Shown here piece after piece: positions 22,587-35,900 of a stretch of DNA of 64,000 nucleotides. Origin of the DNA: Gentiana macrophylla (lineage: Eukaryota > Streptophyta > Magnoliopsida > Gentianales > Gentianaceae); contig JAOBSW010000625.1 in NCBI GenBank assembly GCA_026214975.1, positions 1-64,000 of the forward strand. Direction: 5' to 3'. Within the stretch, counting starts at the first letter, position 1. The number at the start of each line of letters is the position of its first letter. The translations under genes were made by a program, and so were the position numbers. The notes under the pieces are model-generated. The model did not search any database, had not been told where the DNA came from, and worked only from the letters and a program-made list of their open reading frames with translations.

Positions 22587-23690
22587 TCAAGGAGGACTAA
22601 ACCAAAGAAGAGCATCCCTCTGCATCTTTCTCCACATATCAAAGATATTAACAAGTATTTTCAGATATAGCATTAGGAGCCTATAATCATGTCTTCTTAA
22701 AAAGTGATTAATCAGTTTAGCTCTAAGGAATGAAGCGCCTCCTAACAATTTATTAATCTCTTTATCAATGCTCATGACAAATCTAAGATAATTATGGACA
22801 ATTAAAGGTGCAACATCTATATACTTTACATGCTCAACATGCATAAATTCAACATCGTTATTCAAAGAAGGATAACTAACATTATCAAATGAATTAGAGT
22901 CAAGCCCGGCAATGTTACCTCCCTTTTCATTTTCTTCTTGGCTCGTCAATGTTGAATCCGGAATTATTGCACCATTATCTTGTAAAGATGGTTCGAATTT
23001 TCATGTGGCTCCACTCCTGTTAATACGAAGGCCCAAACACTCAGCAATCTTTGAGAAAGAGTCACCGAAAACATTCATATCAAGACATTGTGGGATTTCA
23101 TAAGGATCATAGTCTATTTCATCCCCCACAACCATCAAGCACGGGCGCTCGATCTTGAATCTCCATCATATTCTTTTCTCTTTTCAATCTCTTGAGAACA
23201 TGGAGATTCCGTGCAATCAATTCTCCAATTGTTAGCTCTCTCTTATTAGTAGAAGAAATGGGGTGTGAATCATTCGATCTTTCTTTGAACCGATCCCATT
23301 CTTGTATGGAACTCTCCATTCGAACCTCAAGTCTAGACTCAAGTTCTAATTGAGGGTACGGTTCTTGTTGCCAATTTCTTTGATCTTGACCCCACTGAGA
23401 ATAAGGATAGTTACTCCTCTCACCATTGTATGATGGTGCATTAGATTTGTGGTTATATTGATATTGATCCCATAACTTGCACCGGATCCAACATTGTTAC
23501 TCTCCTTTGGTGAGATGAATAACCTACATTGCATCGAGCATCATAATGGTTGTCACCACAATATGAACGTCTCACTTTAAATTGGTTAAGCTCATATCCA
23601 TACGTCCTCTCAGCAGTTGGTGTCACTTGAGCATTGAATCTTGAGAAAAATGAATCCATGAAATCTTGACACTTCAAATTTCTGCACAAG
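22587..23690 (-). pseudogene. Gag-like remnant in interior 1
   Basis: Minus-strand pieces in changing frames run from about 23690 down to 22587. Near the start comes a degenerate zinc-knuckle-like string (SYCGDNHYDARC), then an Asn/Tyr/Gln-rich region. The last piece ends MLYLKILVNIFDMWRKMQ. The same order occurs in interior 2, where more of the frame survives. The knuckle and position after the primer site suggest a Gag of a non-autonomous gypsy. No close family is recognised, and no intact frame exceeds 120 codons here. Confidence 0.5.
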
Positions 23691-23806
23691 AAAAGAAAAA
23701 AATCAAAAGCAAAAAGGCCTCACCGTAGCAAGGTGCAGCTTGCTAGGGTGAGAAAAAATATCTAGTCTAACAAAATCAAGAACGGGTTCGATGTTGACAC
23801 CAAAGT

Positions 23807-23823
23807 CCCCGGCAACGGCGCCA
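23807..23823 (-). other. primer binding site of interior 1
   Basis: TGGCGCCGTTGCCGGGG on the minus strand, seven bases after the end of LTR 2. This is the usual site of plant Tat/Athila-type gypsy elements. Confidence 0.85.
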
Positions 23824-23830
23824 GAAAACT

Positions 23831-25281
23831 TGATGTGTGATTTTCACTTTAATCACTAAATGCTACCGCAAGCGCACGGCTTATCGAGTAGTACTTAGGA
23901 TGTCGATCCCACAGAGACTTGTAGTCAATCACCAAACAATTTCGATTTTTATTAGCTAGGCGAATCAAATTCTTGGAGGTTTTTATCTACTTAATCCTAA
24001 AATTAAATAAAATAAAGATAATATAGCTACGAGCCAAGAACTTCAAGATTTAGGTAATAGAATTAAAGGTTTAAAGGCATTTCTTGGATTTCGGATCCAC
24101 CACGGCATTGTCTACACAGAATTTCAACAATCTTTCTATCAATATGAATCTTCCATTTATGAAGACCAATTATCAAATATTACACGTAAACATTCTTTCG
24201 AACTATTATCGTGATTCTACCTAGTTTTATCCTACATTTAGTTTCCTACAATGAAGAATAAAATTAGATGCATTGAAATACCATAATTATGGGCCACTTT
24301 AGTTATAACCTAATTTTCATTGAAGAAAATCCCAAAGATTTGATCTTGGTTTCTAGGTTATCGATTAATTAATACTTTTACGTCATCAATTAATCGAATG
24401 AAGTTTCTCATGCAATCCAACGGCCATTCACTCCTTCGAGATATTATTTTCGGAAAATACATGAATAAGCATACAAGATCAAATTCATAAACATGACGAA
24501 AATCCTTTATCAATGAAAAGATTGTATCTTTAAAACTATATAATCATCGCCGGGCTTTTCCTAATCCAAGAAACTAATATTTACTCTCGTAACATATCAA
24601 GATTCCAAGATTCAACCATATAATTCATACTTTGACAAGAAAAATAAATAAATAGAATAAAGGAGAAAAGAGATAGAGAGAAATCGTCAAAGTATTGCAT
24701 AAATAATCAAACCTCGAAAAAGCTTCGTTCTTGAATTCTTAAAACCTAAAATCCTTGTTCTTGGGGATGGGAAAAGATGATGATGAAGAGGAGAAATAGT
24801 TGCCCCAAAATCTGATGAAAAATGCGTAAATCCTGAATTGTACGACTTAAAAGAATAAAAAGGGGATAATTACATCATATAATAAGTTTCCATAATTAAT
24901 TTAATCAAGAAAATCTTTAAAAATCAAATATCTATCAATCTTGGACTCTTGTAGTATGTGGACTCCTTCTTTTCAATGAAAAACACACCATTATCAAAGA
25001 AAACACGTTGGTGAAAGTTTCCACCAATCAGAACATTTCGTTGGCCAGGATCAGATTTCTGAAAACTGTCACACCCTGGGTGTGACAGAGGCTGGTTTTT
25101 GAACTCTTCCACTTTAGCTCCGTTTTGGGCCTTTTTCTTCTAATCTCGCATCATCCTGTAATAATTCAAACATGCGCAGTAATCTAGCCCAAAAAGGATA
25201 AAAACATCTCTAAATAACAACATACGATACCAAATTGAGTCCAAAACATCTAGGATTATTCGACTTTTTAGGAACTTATCA
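23831..25281 (-). repeat. LTR 2 of the array (middle)
   Basis: Same ends as the other two LTRs. It differs at sites where LTR 1 and LTR 3 agree (GAAAATCCCAAAG near 24324; CTTTTACGTCATC near 24376), as expected if it was made by recombination with another copy. It has no TSD of its own. Confidence 0.93.
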
Positions 25282-27639
25282 CTCCCCCAAGCTTAAGACT
25301 TTGCTTGTCCCCAAGCAAACAAAAAAACTCAAAGACGAGACGGACTAAGAAGATCACACATGACATAGCATTAAACAAAGATGTACAACACACGAGCATT
25401 AATAAAATTCATTCCGGCATTCAAAACACAAGACATAGACTAACAAATCCTTCTTATCATACCAGGAGCAAAAGTGAACAAAAATTATCAATGGGAATCA
25501 ACATAGACCAAGCAAATAGACCCTCACGGGATATATCACTCAACGCTCAATGTTTGTGAGGTGACTAAACTCTCAAGCTCATTCCATTGAAAATGTCCTA
25601 CTATATGCTTGTATATCGTCTCATATCAATCACCAAGGCATTGTGCAACACATAAATCATAAGGTCTTTGGGAAAAAGGATGGTAAGTGAGAATAGCCCA
25701 AGTAGGGAAAAAATGGTGATAGGTATAGGAAAAGGTATAAGAGATGGAAAAACCCATTAGAACTAGCAAAACACATGACTAACAAACTTCAACGTCATAC
25801 AAGTGCAAGGGGGTCCAACGCTTTATTTGCAAACCAAAGAAAATACAAAGGATAAATTTTCTACTTTAGGAGAATAATGATACAACTCTCTCTTTATTTC
25901 TAATATAGAACAAACAAGAATTAAGAGGTTATTTTTTTAGATTGCCTCCTTCATTGATTATTTTTTCAAATTTTTTTTTTTCATTTTTTTTCTTTTTTCA
26001 TTCTTTTTTCTTTTTTTCTATTTTTCTTTCAAACTAAGAAACAAACAAATAGTACCAATATGGATTTCCCCCAAACTTGATCATTACATACTAAGTACAA
26101 TAAATTTGATAGTCACGTGCTCCAATTAGTTCTAAGGTTGGGTGAAAGGAATTGGGCTACCTCTTTTTCAGGTTGTTCAATGTATGGTGTAGTGAATGTA
26201 AGGTAAAGTGGGAAAAATATGTAATAAAGATCAATGTTCAAAAGGTATAAAGTATATAATGTGGTGGAAGCTAGAAACGAATGCCTCAATCATTTCTATG
26301 TGTTTGCACATACCAAAGTAACATCAACAAGACTCAACACAAGTTCTAAAGGAACAAATCCAAGGAAGAGAAAATACGCACAAATTTAGGGTGAGACTGA
26401 AGTGGTCAGACATATGGCTGAACAATATCTCACCGGGTTATTTGTCTATTCACTCGGACTCTATTGTTTCCTAAAGAAAAATAGAAAATAATGGCACTTT
26501 TAAACATTATATTTTAAAAAATGATTTTTCACTCCATGTCATGCATTTTTCTTGTCAGAACAAACGATATCAATTTTCATGCATTGCAAAACTCATCTAA
26601 AGTAGCTATGTGTGATCATCAAAACCATCAAAACAAAACAACACAACTGACTCGACTGACAATGACTACGACTCTTGATTGCATAAAAGAGAGACGTGCA
26701 CAAAGGTCCTCGCACCCCACACTAAAAGGTTGCATTGTCCTCAATGTAATTAAATTAAATCATGAGAGGGTAAAAAAGAAAACTCACAAGATGCAATGGG
26801 CGGCCACCTTGTGTGCATATCATCACGCTCTGAACATCGTAGTCCTGGAGAATCTTCTTTTAACTCTGTGGTGGTGGAGAGTGGAGAATTGAGAGTTACT
26901 GGAGCTCCGGCAAAGTCACCGGGATTGTGTGGTTGTTCTTTTCATGGTGGCTTTATTTTAGGAGTAATATCTCGAAAATTCTTAGTTGTTCCCTTGAGAT
27001 GGAGTGGAGGTATAAAGGTGGAAGAAAAAGATGATAAAAGAAAAGAAAATATATTTTTTTTATTATGAAGAAGGTGATTTTTTTTTTTTTTTTTTTTTGT
27101 TTTGAACGATGAAGATGATTGGGGGAGGGAGACGATGCAGGGAGAAAGGGGGGATAAAATTTGGGTTTGGAAAAGATAATGGGAAAACGGAAAAAAAAAA
27201 TTTAAAAAAAGAAAAAGGATGATTATTGACTTTGGGGTTTGCTGAGCCGAAAAATTTGGTGAAAACTTTTTTTTTTTCTTTTTTTTTTGTGTGGAAAAAC
27301 AGCCTATATCACACCGAAGGTGTGGTACATTCTGTTTTTTTTTGTTTTTTTTTTCTTTTTCACGCCACACTCATTCTCATTAACCACGTCATAGGTGTGA
27401 TCTCCAAACACTCGTTTTCTCCGCATGCAATGGCCTTCAAATACCACTCGTGCACATCTTTATTTCTGCAAAATAGACATAAAAACAAAACAAACCAAGA
27501 CCAAAGGACCGAGAAGACAACTCTCTTCATTTATTTATTCATCAAACAAGTAGAAAGAAAAAAATAAAAATAAAAATAAAAACACATTACAATTTATAGA
27601 CTTGGTTGACTATCTTTAAACATCATTGTCAAGAGAGGA

Positions 27640-28756
27640 CTAAACCAAAAAGAAGAGCATCCTCTGCATCTTTCTCCACATATCAAAGATATTAACAAGT
27701 ATTTTCAGATATAGCATTAGGAGCGTATAATCATGTCTTCTTAAAAAGTGATTAATCAGTTTAGCTCTAAGGAATGAAGCGCCTCCTAACAATTTATTAA
27801 TCTCTTTATCAATGCTCATGACAAATCTAAGAGAATTATGGACAATTAGAGGTGCAACATCTATATACTCTACATGCTCAACATGCATAAATTCAACATC
27901 GTTATTCAAAGAAGGATAACTAACATTATCAAATGAATTAGAGTCGAGCCCGGAAATGTTACCTCCCTTTTCATTTTCTTCTTGGCTCGTCAATGTTGAA
28001 TCCGGAATTATTGCACCATTATCTTGTAAAGATGGTTCGAATTTCCATGTGGCTCCACTCCTGTTAATATGAAGGCCCAAACACTCAGCAATCTTTGAGA
28101 AAGAGTCACCGAAAACATTCATATCAAGACATTGTGGGATTTCATAAGGATCATAGTCTATTTCATCCCCACAACTGTCAAGCACGGCGTTCTGATCTTG
28201 AATCTCCATCATATGCTTTTCTTTTTCAATCTCTTCAGTAACATGGAGATTCCGTGCAATCAATTCTCCAATTGTTAGCTCTCTCTTATTAGTAGAAGAA
28301 ATGGGGTGTGAATCATTCGATCTTTCTTTGAACCGATCCCATTCTTGTAGGAACTCTCCATTCGAACCTCAAGTCTAGACTCAAGTTCTAATTGAGGGTA
28401 CGGTTCTTGTTGCCAATTTCTTTGATCTTGACCCCACGGAGAATAAGGATAGTTACTCCTCTCACCATTGTATGATGGTGCATTAGATTTGTGGTTATAT
28501 TGATATTGATCCCATAACTTGCACGGATCCAACATTGTTACTCCTTTGGTGAGATGAATAACCTACATTGCAATCGAGCATCATAATGGTTGGCCCCACA
28601 ATATGAACATCTCACTTTAAATTGGTTAAGCTCATATCCATACGCCCTCTCAAAGCGGTTGGTGTCACTTGAGCATTGAATCTTGAGAAAAATGAATCCA
28701 TGAAAGCTTGACACTTCAAATTTCTGCACAAGAAAAGGAAAAAAAAACAAAAGCAA
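27640..28756 (-). pseudogene. Gag-like remnant in interior 2
   Basis: Three minus-strand pieces in three frames. The first (from 28756) ends with the knuckle-like CSYCGANHYDA. The second (28535-28275) is rich in Asn, Tyr, Gln and Trp (NYPYSPWGQDQRNWQQEPYP). The third (28263-27640, 207 codons) contains the acidic stretch QENEKGG-like spacer and FVMSIDKEINKLLGGA. The layout of a knuckle followed by an Asn/Gln-rich zone is seen in Gag of several plant gypsy groups. I do not recognise the family and infer Gag from position and the knuckle only. Confidence 0.5.
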
Positions 28757-28850
28757 AAAGGTCTCACCGTAGCAAGGTGCAGCTTGCTAGGGTGAGAAAA
28801 AAATATATAGTCTAACAAAATCAAGAACGAGTTCGATGTTGACACCGATG

Positions 28851-28868
28851 TCCCTGACAACGGCGCCA
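28851..28868 (-). other. primer binding site of interior 2 (mutated)
   Basis: The minus strand reads TGGCGCCGTTGTCAGGGA, two changes from the consensus seen at interior 1. It lies seven bases after the end of LTR 3. Confidence 0.75.
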
Positions 28869-28875
28869 GAAAACT

Positions 28876-30325
28876 TGATGTGTGATTTTCACTTTAATCA
28901 CTAAATGCTACCGCAAGCGCACGGCTTATCGAGTAGTACTTAGGATGTCGATCCACAGAGACTTGTAGTCAATCACCAAACAATTCCTGATTTTTATTAG
29001 CTAAACGAATCAAATTCTTGGAGGTTTTTATCTACGAATCCTAAAATTAAATAAAATAAAGATAATATAACTACGAGTCAAGAACTTCAAGATTTAGGTA
29101 ATAGAATTAAAGGTTTAAAGGCATTTCTTGGATTTCGGATCCACCACGGCGTTGTCTACACAGAATTTCAACAATCTTTCTATCAATATGAATCTTCCAT
29201 TTATGAAGACCAATTATCAAATATTACACGTAAACATTCTTTCGAACTATTATCGTGATTCTACCTAGTTTTATCCTACATTTAGTTTCCTACAATGAAG
29301 AATAAAATTAGATGCATTGAAATACCATAATTATGGGCCACTTTAGTTATAACCTAATTTTCATTGAAGAAATCCCTAAAGATTTGATCTTGGTTTCTAG
29401 GTTATCGATTAATTAATACTTTTTCTGTCATCAATTAATCGAATGAAGTTTCTCATGTAATCCTACGGCAATTCACTCCTTCGAGATATTATTTTCGGAA
29501 AAATACATGAATAAGCATACAAGATCAAATTCATAAACATGATGAAAATCCTTTATCAATGTAAAGATTGTATCTTTAAAACTATGTAATCATCGCCGGG
29601 CTTTTCCTAATCCAAGAAACTAATATTTACTCTCGTAACATATCAAGATTCCAAGATTCAACCATATAATTCATACTTTGACAAGAAAAATAAATAAATA
29701 GAATAAAGGAGAAAAGAGATAGAGAGAAAGCGTCAAAGTATTGCATAAATAATCAAACCTCGAAAAGGCTTCGTTCTTGAATTCTTAAAACCTAAAATCC
29801 TTGTTTTGGGGATTGGAGAAGATGATGATGAAGAGGAGAAATAGTCGCCCCAAAATCTGATGAAAAATGCTTGAATCCTGAATTGTACGACTTAAAAGAA
29901 TAAAAAGGGGATAATTACATCATATAATAAGTTTCCATAATTAATTTAATCAAGAAAATCTTTAAAAATCAAATATCTATCAATCTTGGACTTTTGTAGT
30001 ATGTGGACTCCTACTTTTCATTGAAAAACACGCCATTATCAAAGAAAACACGTTGGTGAAAGTTTCCACCAATCAGAACATTTCGTTGGCCAGGATCGAA
30101 GTTTAAAAGCGTCACACTCCTGGGTGTGACAGAGGAGGTGGTTTTGAACTCTTCCACTTTAGCTCCGTTTGGGCCTTTTTCTTCTAATCTCGCATCATCC
30201 TGCAATAATTCAAATATGTGCAGTAATCTAGCCCAAAAAGGATAAAAACATCTCTAAATAACAACATACGACACCAAATTGAGTCCAAAACATCTAAGAT
30301 TATTCGACTTTTTAGGAACTTATCA
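28876..30325 (-). repeat. LTR 3 of the array (5'-most on the minus strand)
   Basis: It begins TGATGTGTGATTTTCA and ends GGAACTTATCA; the right TSD copy GCATC follows at 30326-30330. The palindrome seen in LTRs 1 and 2 is imperfect here (GTCACACTCCTGGGTGTGAC, near 30110). Confidence 0.93.
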
Positions 30326-30330
30326 GCATC

Positions 30331-31054
30331 TCAACTACAAAGGCTTGAATACCTTGCACAATAAGAAAATGGTGATTGGATTACCAAAGATTGCAGCTTC
30401 AAATGTCACTTGTGATTCATGTGTGAAGGGAAAACTGCATTGGACTCCTATTCCCAAAAAGAGTCAAATGAGCAACTGAGAAGCTACAACTAGTCCATGC
30501 TGACCTTTGTAGCCCTATCACACCAGCTTCAAACAGCTAGAAGAGGTTCTTATTGTGTTTTATAGATAATTCTCTCGAAAGACATGGATCTATTTTCTAC
30601 TAGATAAGTCAGAAACATTCTATCATTTTAAGTGTTTCAAAATGCTTGTCAAAAAGGAAAGTGGAATGCCTATTAAATTCTTGAGAATAGATAGAGGAGG
30701 AGAGTTTAATTCTACATAATTTAATGATTTTTGCGAGCGAAATTGTTTGAAGAGACAATTGACCGTAGCTTACACTCCACAATAAAATGGAATGGATGAG
30801 CGCAAGAATCATACGATGATGAATTTTGTGAGAGAAATACTGACAGAGAAGTAAGTACCTAAGCCTTTTTGGCCAGAAGATGTTCGGTGGACAACTTATG
30901 TTTTGAATCGTTCACCTACTTTAGCTGTAAAGGACATGACCCCAGAGGCGGCATGGAGCGGAAAAAAGCCATCAGCGGAGCATGTTCAAGCATTTGGTTG
31001 TATGGGACATGTACAAATACCATATGCTAATAGAACCAAGCTTGATGATAAAAT
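30331..31054 (+). pseudogene. old copia: integrase
   Basis: This resumes the pre-integrase domain exactly where the upstream piece stops: KGLNTLHNKKMVIGLP, then the zinc-binding C-x2-C of CDSCVKGKLH. The integrase core follows with RIDRGGEFNS (about 30690) and YTPQ-NGMDERKN (about 30770-30810, with a stop in place of Gln). Then come WTTYVLNRSPT and HVQAFGCMGHVQIPYANR. Several stops (for example near 30477, 30717 and 30855) and a shift near 30480-30560 make it inactive. Element A interrupts it at 31054; AAAAT (31050-31054) is the left TSD copy. Confidence 0.9.
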
Positions 31055-32913
31055 TGAAGGATGCAGGTTCTTAGATCTAAACGAGTTAGATCTACGCGCA
31101 GCGGATGGATCACGATTTATATATCACAATACATAAATAAAGGATTTAACTACTACAAGGGGGTTAAGATCATGTTACCAATTGTAGGGAAGAAAAGCAT
31201 TAATCTTAGGATGAGAAGCCTTGATCTTCCAATGTGTTCTCCAAACGGTGGTTGGTGGACACCAATTCTTGGAATTGGAACCTCCTTGATATGCAACAGA
31301 GAAAAACCCTAAGTTTTTCTCCAACCGGGTGGAGCTAAGGATCGAACTCCTTAGCCTTTTTTCTTTATGAATTTCGTGGCCCTCTCTCCACCTAGGGCTC
31401 GGGGAGAACTCTCTTTTTATAGGCAAAATCCAAGAGAGAAAACCTATACCCAATCGGTTTTACAAAATAAAAGAGATAATTCTAATTATTATTATCCAAT
31501 AAAAATAAGAGATAATTATACTCTTATAATAAGAAAATATAATTATCCTTATAGTTAAGAGATAAATAATAAATAAATTATTTTCTTTTATTTATCCAAT
31601 TAATTATTTAACAAATAAATAACTAATTACACAATATGTCATTATCCAGGAAAACTAATTTCTTGGAAAATCCAAGACATATTGGCGCCACACTAAGCCT
31701 ACACTGTGCCCACAGAAAAAAATCTTTTCACAATTATATTATTTAGCCCAACTAAATAATATTCATGCATATCAATTAATTGGCCGAACCAATTAATTAT
31801 TACTGAGGCCCAAATAACAAGATTATTATTCCGAATTATAGAAGCCACATCGGGGACCATGGACCTATAACCAGTAGCTCCAATAATTAATTATTCATCG
31901 AACAAAATAAGTACATTAATTATTAATTCCGGGATTACACCACCATAAACCCGAAACTGAACTCTACCGATTACAGATGTATACTTATACTCAACCCATA
32001 GAGTGAATAAGCGTCCATTGATATAATCACTACATACGGATTAACCCTCCATAGACAGTCCATTCTGAGTGGGAAGTCTCCGTGAACCCGACTCGAGAAT
32101 ATCTTATCCTTATTTACCATTAACCCACGATGATCAATTAGTTCACATATCGACTAGTGATCAATTAGTCTAATATGAACTCCGGGATCGATCACTTTCT
32201 TAAGGCTAACAAATAAAGGGATCTGTCTCTCTCTACTTCCCGCAGGAAGGAATGGATTCCATGTGCGTGAAGATCGAACTACTCACTCATCTGGAGATAG
32301 TGCCAATGAGAAGTGGCTTGGAACACATATTTAAGTGAACCGTAACTAACACATCAAACACTACCCCGGGACAAGCAGCACCCTGTGATCACCTCAGGAT
32401 TAAGGTTGATCCATATATGATCATCTAATGATTTAATAAGATTCCTCGATTACGGAATTATATCGAGAAATTCAGATTAAATCGGTCCAGTCCTATATGA
32501 ATGCCATCATATATAAATGCCCCGCGTAGGTACCCTCTACCGAAAGTCCGGATAAGACTATCACACCCTAAGGTGTTCTGGGCGCATTATTGATGTTTTA
32601 ATCAAGAGACCCTAAACTCTGATTAAGTTCACCACGGACTAACAGTTCAAGCATATCTCCACTAACTCAATCCTCACGTGCAATGCATACACTGAGTTAA
32701 GTGGTTACATACAGATATACTTAGGGTTTGCAGCAGTGTATTACTTTACAAGCACAAAGCAAGTAACTAAGATGAGATAAATTCTATCATCCATTATTAA
32801 AAACAATTACACAAATTGTCTTTCCGGCACTACACCTAACAATATCCCACTTGCACGAAATGATAAGCAACGATTGTTTTTAGAGCACACCATTACTCAT
32901 CTTATTCACAACA
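31055..32913 (-). repeat. 3' LTR of element A (1,859 bp)
   Basis: On the + strand it runs from TGAAGGATGCAGG to TTATTCACAACA. A minus-strand TATA-like TATAAAAAGAG lies near 31410-31420. It contains an internal edge, CACACCTAACA-like, at 32841, which is where element B ends its LTR; here the LTR goes 72 bp further. Confidence 0.92.
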
Positions 32914-35900
32914 CTCTCCCACTTGCTCTAAAAGCATATGAGACATATCCATCAATGCCATACCCTCCAAGCACTCGACTTGGTACACTGACTAGTTAGG
33001 TTGTCGACTCGAGACGATCTTTAGGATCAAAACGTCGCCGGTCCATCTAATCAGGTGGTACTCTCTATGCTTTTGACCTCTAGTGACTGAGAAGATCCTA
33101 CAAAGCTATCTCTTCACTATTTTCACAGTGAAGTGATATCGGCTTATCAGACCTGGAATTACTCTCAGACCAAAAAGGAAATTCTAAGCACTATGAGAAA
33201 ACACTGAGCCCGAGATCAACTTAATGATCATCCTTAATCTGGCTACAAGTCAGAATCAGTGTAGTCAACCATATTCATGTTTGCACCTGAATATACAAGC
33301 ATATGATTCCTCGTTCTCTAGAGATACTTGAGGACGTACTAAACCGCTACTTATTGCTCGAATCCAAGATTCGATTACTATTGACTTGTTATAACTCGAC
33401 TTGCCGTTATCCAAGAGAGACTCTATCCCATTTTCTCTTTATCCAAAGATTTAGAGAATCATTCACGAGAGGTAGGTGGTAGGACTACTCGATGAATGTT
33501 GCATACGATATATGCATGATCGTCTTATTCAATAAGATAGGTGGGATAGCCAATGACTCATTCTCGTGAATTTGACCGAATCAGATTCTTAGAATATAGT
33601 CCAATTCTCTAATCCAGAGAATCTTGGCCTGTCAGTTTCCGACTTCAGATAGCACACACATGTTGTTTCCAACTGTTTCAGTGTTATCATTCATGAACAC
33701 TAATACTACTATTTTACCAATATTGATACCCAGTCTACAAAAGACTTATCAATATTCTGGTCAAGTCCACATATTTTAAAACATGCAACTTTTAATGACC
33801 GAGAGGTTCTCTTACATCCACAAAGGACATAAGTCCCGGCAGTCAACCTGCCATTTGTTCTAACCAAGACCCTTCTATTCCGAATGAATCCAGACACTGT
33901 TATACGGCAAGAAAGTCTCAGGGAATCACCCCTATTTTCTGCTTTCTAACGAAATCTAGCAAGACTGAGTGGTGAGAGAGTTCAAGGTCTGGTTAACTCT
34001 CTCTTTTTTAGGGAATCACCCCTAGACCACTCAGCTTTGTGCTGAAAGTTAAACTTTCCTATTCATTCGACTTTTTCGGCGTAGGACCAATTACTCCCAC
34101 TGGGCCTGAGACACTCAGGTGGTTCTATAAGAGGCTGAACAGAACTGGAGTACCAAAACTCCATTCACAGGGATAAGGTTTTTGAACCAACCTCTATGAT
34201 CAGAATCCTATACAGCCCACAAAGAGCCACAGGTTATTAATCACCTCAGCAGACTATAAAGTCCACACAACCATAATGGGTCAATGGTTAAACCATACTC
34301 CACCGCTGCGTTCCGGGTGGATTGACATTACGATCTAGTAGTATTTATCGGTGTAATCACCAACAACCGATGTTGGACGTGGTCCGATTAAATCGAGATA
34401 GTAACTTCCTTTGGGTAACCCGTACTCAAGGTCTAAGGTCATTACTTATAGATTCTATCGGAAGAATTGTGATGATCAACCGTCACTTTTCGATCTCAAG
34501 AATCTTACAACCAACCTTCACTCGTCTCATTAAGGCATTTCACGAGCAGTCAAAATCTGAACGTACGCGCAAAATCTCCCGTCTTACCTTCAAACATTAA
34601 ATGCTAAATGCCTACATTTACGGAAGTGGTGTGAACCGAATTCACTCCTTATCCATAAATTCACTAGCATCTTCTAGGTAGACTTCTCGGTTTACATAAT
34701 AATGTTAACCGTTGTTTTGCAACCAATTATCTTAATCGAGTTTAGCAGTGTATTGTAGTACATCAATAACTATATAGGGCAAGTCTATGGTTTCTTTCTC
34801 AGTGAGAAACATTCCACTAGGAGGCAGGCTGAGCATCAGTCCCAAGACTATGCTATAGCCTATTTATGAGCATGGAATATTCTATTCTCTGCTAAAATCA
34901 GAGACTCCTCCTCGTATTCTTTTGATAAACTAAATCACGTTTCGAGTAGTTATCAGACAACATGTCACCACTCAAAAACTCCCACTAGCTTGTGTCTCTC
35001 ACTAGACCCCGAATGTCATGATGAACAAGCTATGTTACCCCTTCAAATCTATTACCCTCTCCCGATTGAAAGGAAACTTAGTCATTGTTCCTTTGAGATA
35101 GTGTTCTTAGACTGGGAGATAGGAATCACCCTTAGCCAGTCGTCATGTCTTATCTCTAGGATATATGCACTAATTAATAGATATTGAAGGGACGTTTATC
35201 TTAATACGGAAACCTTTTACCTTTAATAGTTTTAGATGTGTTACACATACCTATTTCAACTTTTCTTAGTGGTTACGTCTTTATCAAACAAAAGTCCGAG
35301 CCATGATTAAATACTACAAATGTCATCTTCACTTTGTTTAAGGCAAGCTGTAGTATCGAGATGAAAGTGAATCCATTTGTTTCAACGAACCAGTAAGCAG
35401 AAAAATAAATTTTTCTATGATATTCAAGGATAGAATCCAAATTCATTTCCTTATATCACTCCCACTATTATATTTGAAATAAGCGCCCGTTGTCTACTTT
35501 ATTAATTGTTAATGCACGACTTCCTTGTTCTTCCAAAGAACTAAGCTACCAAGTCAAGTTACTCGGTTTAAGAAAGTCGCTAAGGATTCATTGGTTAAGT
35601 GATCCAAATCACTTTCCTTATCCTATACTTTCGTAATTAATTTTTCGGTTTAGCCTCAAAACTTTAGTTAAGATGATTAACACTTATAGACATTCTTTCC
35701 CATTCTCAACTTTCCTTAAAAGGAAATAGTCTTGAACTAGAAGTTCAATTGAGTAGACGATGCTCGTGAGCTGTGGGATGTCTAATGAAAGCGTTACCAG
35801 TGGGACTAATTTTCTAATAAATTAGAAAAACAACAGATAAAAGCTCCCACTAGTTTATTGGTTCCAAATACCGTCTAACTAGCGACACTTTAATTTATGA

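Larger units (their letters stand above)
20248..23830 (-). other. interior 1 of the array
   Basis: The polypurine tract is at 20248-20262 (minus AGCTTGGGGGAG) and the primer binding site at 23807-23823. The T-rich block at 20900-21000 and the 29-bp A run at 22142-22170 are low complexity. Gag-like pieces lie at 22587-23690. No RT, integrase or other pol domain was seen. Palindromic TCACACC/GGTGTGA motifs recur (for example near 22261). Confidence 0.85.
25282..28875 (-). other. interior 2 of the array
   Basis: A near copy of interior 1: polypurine tract at 25282-25296 and primer binding site at 28851-28868 with two changes (TGTCAGGGA in place of TGCCGGGG). It holds the same low-complexity blocks (25925-26035, 27075-27105) and the same Gag-like remnant. 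Confidence 0.88.
18795..30325 (-). mobile_element. non-autonomous gypsy-like array: LTR-interior-LTR-interior-LTR
   Basis: Three near-identical LTRs of 1,450-1,453 bp alternate with two near-identical interiors of 3,583 and 3,594 bp. The whole block is flanked by a single 5-bp duplication, GCATC (18790-18794 and 30326-30330), which interrupts the old copia exactly. The minus strand is sense: a primer site (TGGCGCCGTTGCCGGGG) precedes each interior and a polypurine tract (AAGCTTGGGGGAG) ends each. The interiors carry only broken Gag-like pieces and no pol. Most likely one insertion that later grew by unequal LTR recombination. Confidence 0.92.

Noticed and set aside
31061..31312. Frame repeated at 38325-38552
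   Set aside because: Both are the same part of the two LTRs of element A. The frame has no domain and is broken in one copy.
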